Under the pieces are notes generated by a model. That model did not search any database. It saw nothing but the letters and a program-made list of their open reading frames with translations, and had not been told where the DNA came from. Below, in pieces: positions 60,531 through 64,000 of a stretch of DNA of 64,000 bases. The DNA is from Nesterenkonia sandarakina. GTDB taxonomy: Bacteria > Actinomycetota > Actinomycetes > Actinomycetales > Micrococcaceae. Both the position numbers and the translations under genes were made by a program. The stretch lies in contig NZ_JACCFQ010000001.1 of the NCBI RefSeq assembly GCF_013410215.1, forward strand, positions 1,736,001-1,800,000, in the 5' to 3' direction. Numbering within the stretch: the stretch's first letter is position 1; each line of letters begins with the position of its first letter.

Positions 60531-60604
60531 CGTTGAGGGGCGGAATCTGCGGGTATCTCATCGGGTTTTTGGCCCTAGATGCTCGCAGATTCCGCCCCTC
60601 AACG
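60531..60604. repeat. 74-bp palindromic intergenic repeat, copy C
   Basis: CGTTGAGGGGCGGAATCTGCG and its complement close both ends, with TTTTTGG near the tip. It begins 24 bases after the DivIVA-domain gene stop and flanks the degenerate gene at 60762 on its left. Length is exactly 74 bp, as in the other copies. Confidence 0.95.
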
Positions 60605-60761
60605 TGTGTGGGCACGGTTTCGCCGCTTCATCCCCAGCCTCGGGTCCCGCCGGGACTCTCCACAGCCAAGCCCTGGGCCCCCCGGCGAGGCGGCGAACCG
60701 GTGTGCACTGACTCCCGTGGAGTCACCGAGCAGATCCCAGGACGGCCGTCGGCGACCCGCC

Positions 60762-61595
60762 ATGTTCGTGCCCTCAGAGGGACGACGACGGGCGCGGCTC
60801 CATGCCGAGGGCATGACGCGGCGCGATCTCGAGCATTCCCGGGCGAACGATCTCCTGCGCCGACTGGCGCACGGCGTGTATTCCGGCACGGGGCTGCCGC
60901 AGGAGCCGGAGTCTGATCCGATCAGCGCACTGCTGCAGGGGCTCACCGAGGCCACCCCACGGGTGGTCAGCTTCGAGACGGCAGCCCGGTTCTGGGGACT
61001 GGTTCCCGGGGAGGTCGCCCCGCCGTTCCACCTGAGCAGTCCGGCAGGCGGGCCGCCGGTGCAGCGGCCCGAACTGGTGGTGGGGCACCGGATCACGGTC
61101 CCGGATCGGTTCGTCGTCGACCTTCACGGAATCCGGGTCACCAGCCCGGCCTGGACCTGGTTGGACCTCTCGCTGCGCGCAGCCGCGGGCGCAGCGGCGG
61201 GCCGCGCCGTCGAACGTGCGGTGCTCCTGGGAGATCAGGCGGTGCGTCCTCCACGCCGCGAATTCGGCGAGACCGGTGGGCCGCTGGCGAGCATCGACGA
61301 GCTGCGTGAGGCTGTGCGGGTGCGTGGTCGCACCAAGGGCATTCGGCACGTCCGTGAGGCTGTGGCCCTGGTCCGGGTCGGCGTCGACTCCCCGCAGGAG
61401 TCCCGGTTGCGGTACTTCATGCACCTCGCCGCCCTGCCCGAGCCGCTGGTGAACCCGGTGATTCGGGGTCCCAGTGGATGTCCCTCATTCGAGCCCGACC
61501 TGGCCATCCCGGAGTTCCGCCTCGCGATCCAGCGCATCCAGCGCGCGCTGGTGCAGCGGGGTTGGCGCCCGGACAGCCTCACCACACACCGCTGA
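60762..61595 (+). pseudogene. Degenerate AbiEi-like/DUF559 protein, nuclease core deleted
   Basis: About 277 residues. The N-terminal part (MTRRDLEHSRANDLLRRLAHGVYS) looks like the winged-helix start of AbiEi-type antitoxin-like proteins. The C-terminal part (SPQESRLRYFMHLAALPEPLVNPVI, EPDLAIPEFRLAI) resembles DUF559/Vsr-like proteins. Those normally continue with EYDG-x-HH and a W-x2-D segment; here the chain jumps directly to RIQRALVQRGWRP, then ends, so the nuclease motif is missing. The TGA stop lies within the left end of repeat copy D. The gene is bracketed by repeats C and D. No Shine-Dalgarno is seen, so the start is uncertain. Confidence 0.55.
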
Positions 61596-61663
61596 GGGGC
61601 GGATTCTGCGAGTATCTGGCGCCGATCTCGGCCTCAACTACTCGTAGAATCCGCCCCTCAACG
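61590..61663. repeat. 74-bp palindromic intergenic repeat, copy D
   Basis: The arms start CGCTGAGGGGCGGATTCTGCG and end ATCCGCCCCTCAACG; 25 outer positions pair with two mismatches. Its first bases supply the TGA that ends the degenerate gene upstream. It lies between that gene and the convergent actP gene. Confidence 0.95.
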
Positions 61664-61687
61664 AAAGGGGGAGGAGGGAGGATCAGG

Positions 61688-63346
61688 TCAGTGTTCCACG
61701 GCCTTCTCTGCTCCCACGCCGGTCAGGGACCGGATCTCCATCTCGGCCTGCTTGGCCGGGTCCTCCGCCACCTTCGAGGTCATCGAGCCGATCCAGCCCA
61801 GCAGGAAGGCCAGCGGGATCGAGACCAGCCCGGGGTTGGTCAGCGGGTACAGCGCCAGATCCACCTCGGGGAAGAAGGAGGTGTCCCGGCCCCAGACCAC
61901 GGGGGAGAACGCGATGAGCAGCAGCGCCGATCCCAGCCCGCCATACATCGACCACAGCGCGCCACGGGTGGTGAAGCGCTTCCAGAACAGCGAGTACAGG
62001 ATGGTCGGCAGGTTCGCCGAGGCGGCCACCGCGAAGGCCAGCGCCACCAGGAACGCCACGTTCTGACCCTGTGCCCCGATCCCGCCGAGGATCGCGAGGA
62101 TCCCGACCACGATCACGGTCATCTTCGCGGCCTTGACCTCACCGGCGGAGTCGATCTTGCCCTTCTTGATGACCTGGGCGTAGACGTCGTGGGCGAAGGA
62201 GGCCGAGGCCGTGATGGTCAGCCCGGCGACCACCGCGAGGATGGTGGCGAAGGCGACGGCGGCGATGAAGCCCAGCAGGAGGGTTCCGCCGAGTTCGTAG
62301 GCCAGCAGCGGTGCCGCTGAGTTCTGACCGCCCGGGGCCGCCAGGATCGTCTCGGTGTCCAGCAGGGCTGCTGCGCCGTAGCCCAGCACCAGGGTGAACA
62401 GGTAGAACGCGCCGATCAGGGCGATGGCGACCACCACAGACTTGCGTGCGTCCTTGGCGGTGGGCACCGTGTAGAAGCGGATCAGCACGTGCGGCAGGGC
62501 GGCGGTGCCCAGCACCAGGGCGATGCCCAGGGACATGAAGTCCAGCTTGGTGAACAGGTCGGCGCCGTACTGCAGGCCCGGTTCGAGCAGAGCAGCCTCG
62601 CCGGTGTTCTCCACCGCGCCGCCGAGCAGCTCGGAGAAGTTGAAGCCGTAGAGGGCCAGGACCCAGATGGTCATCACCGCGGAGCCCGCGATCAGCAGGG
62701 TGGCCTTGATGATCTGCACCCAGGTGGTGCCCTTCATGCCGCCGATGAAGACGTAGAAGATCATCAGCGCGCCGACCACGGCGATGATCAGTGACTGGCC
62801 GACCCCGCTGTCGATGCCCAGCAGCAGCGAGACCAGCGCGCCGGCGCCGGCCATCTGGGCCAGCAGGTAGAAGAGGCAGACCGCCAGGGTGGAGATCGCC
62901 GCAGCGATCCGGACCGGCTGCTGGCGCAGACGGAAGCTGAGCACGTCGGCCATCGTGAACTTGCCGGTGTTGCGCATCAGCTCGGCGACCAGCAGCAGGG
63001 CGATCAGCCAGGCCACGAGGAAGCCTATGGAGTAGAGGAAGCCGTCGTATCCGTAGATCGCGATGGCGCCCACGATGCCGAGGAAGGAGGCCGCGGAGAG
63101 GTAGTCCCCGGCGATCGCCGTGCCGTTCTGGGTGCCTGAGAAGGAGCGTCCGCCGGCGTAGTAGTCGGCGGCGGTGCTGGTGTTCTTCGATGCGCGGATC
63201 ACGAAGAACAGCGTGACGCCGACGAAGACCAGGAAGATCGCGATGTTCGCCAGGGGACTGCCCACGTCGGAGCCGGCCTCGGCGGCCGCGGTGGCCAGCG
63301 GCAGCCCGGCCGCCTCGGAGCTGGTTGCGTTGATCAGGGAGTTCAT
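61688..63346 (-). CDS. actP: Cation/acetate symporter (ActP/MctC-like)
   Basis: The 552-residue solute:sodium symporter family protein has about 13 helices, with NGTAIAGDYLSAASFLGIVGAIA near the N-terminus, TWVQIIKATLLI, GKIDSAGEVKAAKM and a conserved SSS end. It takes up acetate and related short-chain monocarboxylates using Na+ or H+. It overlaps the DUF485 gene by one base, the standard ActP-YjcH pairing. Its regulation likely comes from the CRP/GlxR-type box upstream of the DUF485 gene. Confidence 0.94.
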   Translation of the reverse strand: MNSLINATSSEAAGLPLATAAAEAGSDVGSPLANIAIFLVFVGVTLFFVIRASKNTSTAADYYAGGRSFSGTQNGTAIAGDYLSAASFLGIVGAIAIYGYDGFLYSIGFLVAWLIALLLVAELMRNTGKFTMADVLSFRLRQQPVRIAAAISTLAVCLFYLLAQMAGAGALVSLLLGIDSGVGQSLIIAVVGALMIFYVFIGGMKGTTWVQIIKATLLIAGSAVMTIWVLALYGFNFSELLGGAVENTGEAALLEPGLQYGADLFTKLDFMSLGIALVLGTAALPHVLIRFYTVPTAKDARKSVVVAIALIGAFYLFTLVLGYGAAALLDTETILAAPGGQNSAAPLLAYELGGTLLLGFIAAVAFATILAVVAGLTITASASFAHDVYAQVIKKGKIDSAGEVKAAKMTVIVVGILAILGGIGAQGQNVAFLVALAFAVAASANLPTILYSLFWKRFTTRGALWSMYGGLGSALLLIAFSPVVWGRDTSFFPEVDLALYPLTNPGLVSIPLAFLLGWIGSMTSKVAEDPAKQAEMEIRSLTGVGAEKAVEH

Positions 63347-63708
63347 CAGTGCTTGTCCTCCTCAGGAAGGCCCGCGCCCCGGGCTTCGAGCTCGGTGCGC
63401 AGCGCCGAGGATTTGGGGTCCATCTTCGAGTTGCTGAACCAGACGTAGAGACCGGTGATCACGAACGTGGTGAGGAACTGCGCGAGTCCGAGCACCAGGC
63501 CGAGGTTGATGTTCCCCCAGACCGGGATCGCCATCACGTCGGGGAAGAACGCGGCGACCAGCACGAATGCGATGTACCAGATCAGGAAAAACGCGGTCAT
63601 CGGGAAGACGAAGCTCCGATGCGTCCTGCGAAGCTCCTGGAAGTCTTCGCGCGCCTGCACCTCCTGGTAGTCAACAGGCCCCGCATTGGGGGCATCGACC
63701 TGTGTCAT
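63346..63708 (-). CDS. DUF485 (YjcH-like) membrane protein
   Basis: The 120-residue protein has two membrane helices (FPMTAFFLIWYIAFVLVAAFF and GLVLGLAQFLTTFVITGLYVWFSN), preceded by the DUF485 motif DFQELRRTHRSFVFP. It is the usual partner encoded with the acetate symporter ActP. ATG 63708 is chosen because AAGGAG lies just upstream, giving a family-like start MTQVDAPNAG. It overlaps actP by one base. Confidence 0.92.
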   Translation of the reverse strand: MTQVDAPNAGPVDYQEVQAREDFQELRRTHRSFVFPMTAFFLIWYIAFVLVAAFFPDVMAIPVWGNINLGLVLGLAQFLTTFVITGLYVWFSNSKMDPKSSALRTELEARGAGLPEEDKH

Positions 63709-63779
63709 GACGACTCCTTCGGATTGCGTCGGCACGCCGCAGCGGGCCTCGGTCATGGTGGTGTACCTCCAGAGTGCAG

Positions 63780-63795
63780 TGTGATCCGGGTCACT
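63780..63795 (-). promoter_or_regulatory. CRP/GlxR-type box upstream of DUF485-actP
   Basis: TGTGA-TCCGGG-TCACT matches nine of ten core positions of the CRP palindrome. It is 72 bases upstream of the DUF485 start. The related corynebacterial acetate/pyruvate uptake operon is controlled by GlxR, which supports a similar control here (inference). Confidence 0.55.
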
Positions 63796-63921
63796 GTCGC
63801 GCTCGTGGCCGGTCTGTGCGATGAGCGGCACCGGATAAGCGATGAGTGGTCGTCCTCGGGTGAGGTGGACCGGCCGTGAGCTGTGCAACAGATCCGCGCG
63901 CGGGCTCATAGGATGAGGGCG

Positions 63922-64000
63922 ATGAACTTCCTGGCAGAGCTCGGCCCCCTGGTGCTTGCCCTGGCCCTGTTGGCTGGGGTGGTGCTGGCTGCCGTCCTGC
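63922..64000 (+). CDS. 5' end of an unidentified membrane protein gene (partial)
   Basis: A frame opening MNFLAELGPLVLALALL runs to the window edge as a hydrophobic first helix. TAGGAT (63909-63914) ends seven bases before the ATG, matching the leaderless pattern, and this sets the start at 63922 rather than ATG 63913, which lies inside that hexamer. It is divergent from the acetate uptake genes, where a two-component sensor is one possibility, but the visible part cannot identify it. Confidence 0.5.
   Translation, partial: MNFLAELGPLVLALALLAGVVLAAVL

Noticed and set aside
60531-61663. Repeat-bounded block considered as an insertion sequence
   Set aside because: No transposase is encoded and no target-site duplication is evident; the flanks are the 74-bp repeat family rather than IS terminal repeats.

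Overview
The window comes from a high-GC actinobacterium, most likely a Micrococcales member and plausibly a salt- or alkali-tolerant Micrococcaceae/Nesterenkonia-like organism. This is inferred from the strong GC third-position bias, many GTG starts, the actinobacterial types of DapD, DapC and FdxA, a complete Mrp Na+/H+ antiporter operon, an ectoine hydroxylase (EctD), and acid-rich secreted lipoproteins. No rRNA, CRISPR array, transposase or prophage was seen. Most of the window is chromosomal core with a few accessory patches.

Layout. 0-2.5 kb: end of rpmI, rplT, a TrmH/SpoU rRNA methyltransferase, an RNHCP zinc-finger protein and a 3-methyladenine glycosylase (Tag). 2.5-9.8 kb: S9 peptidase, an intergenic hairpin with an 11-bp tandem array, orphan ectD, acylphosphatase, amidohydrolase, a CDF cation exporter and a SodC-like lipoprotein. 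9.8-16.2 kb: the mrpA(B)CDEFG operon with a promoter and a short translationally coupled leader ORF. 16.2-17.5 kb: a YihY/BrkB membrane protein. 17.9-30.4 kb: two consecutive Dpp/Opp-type peptide ABC importers, each with a binding lipoprotein, two permeases and ATPases (fused in the first set, separate in the second). 30.5-36.1 kb: typA, a small membrane protein, fdxA-dapC and citrate synthase. 36.2-41.5 kb: divergent dapD/dapE (the lysine/diaminopimelate succinylase branch, complementing dapC), an SDR, a GNAT and a LOG-family protein. 41.5-44.8 kb: tRNA-Asn, purU, hsp20 with an HspR-type HAIR operator, and a siderophore-interacting flavoprotein. 44.8-53.5 kb: envelope and glycan genes (holin-like protein, CDP-alcohol phosphatidyltransferase with a GT4 glycosyltransferase, sugar dehydrogenase lipoprotein, Gfo/Idh oxidoreductase, a CAU tRNA, then a PTPS-like protein, a zinc-less MDR dehydrogenase and a second GT4). 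53.5-60.5 kb: FUSC-type exporter, an M23-like protein and the conserved rpsB-tsf-pyrH-frr-cdsA block followed by a DivIVA-domain protein. 60.5-64 kb: a degenerate AbiEi/DUF559-like gene bracketed by repeats, DUF485-actP acetate uptake genes and the start of an unidentified gene.

The most notable structure is non-coding. Four copies of an exactly 74-bp palindromic intergenic repeat are present (36136, 42650, 60531, 61590); two of them bracket a decayed gene, and one of those supplies its stop codon. At least thirteen genes have a -10-like hexamer ending 6-7 bases before the start codon, which predicts leaderless mRNAs and fixes several start choices. CRP/GlxR-type palindromes lie at the acetate uptake, Gfo/Idh and peptide importer genes. 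The best candidate for undescribed biochemistry is the PTPS-like/MDR/GT4 group at 50.7-53.4 kb, where both enzyme-fold proteins have lost the canonical catalytic or metal residues of their families.
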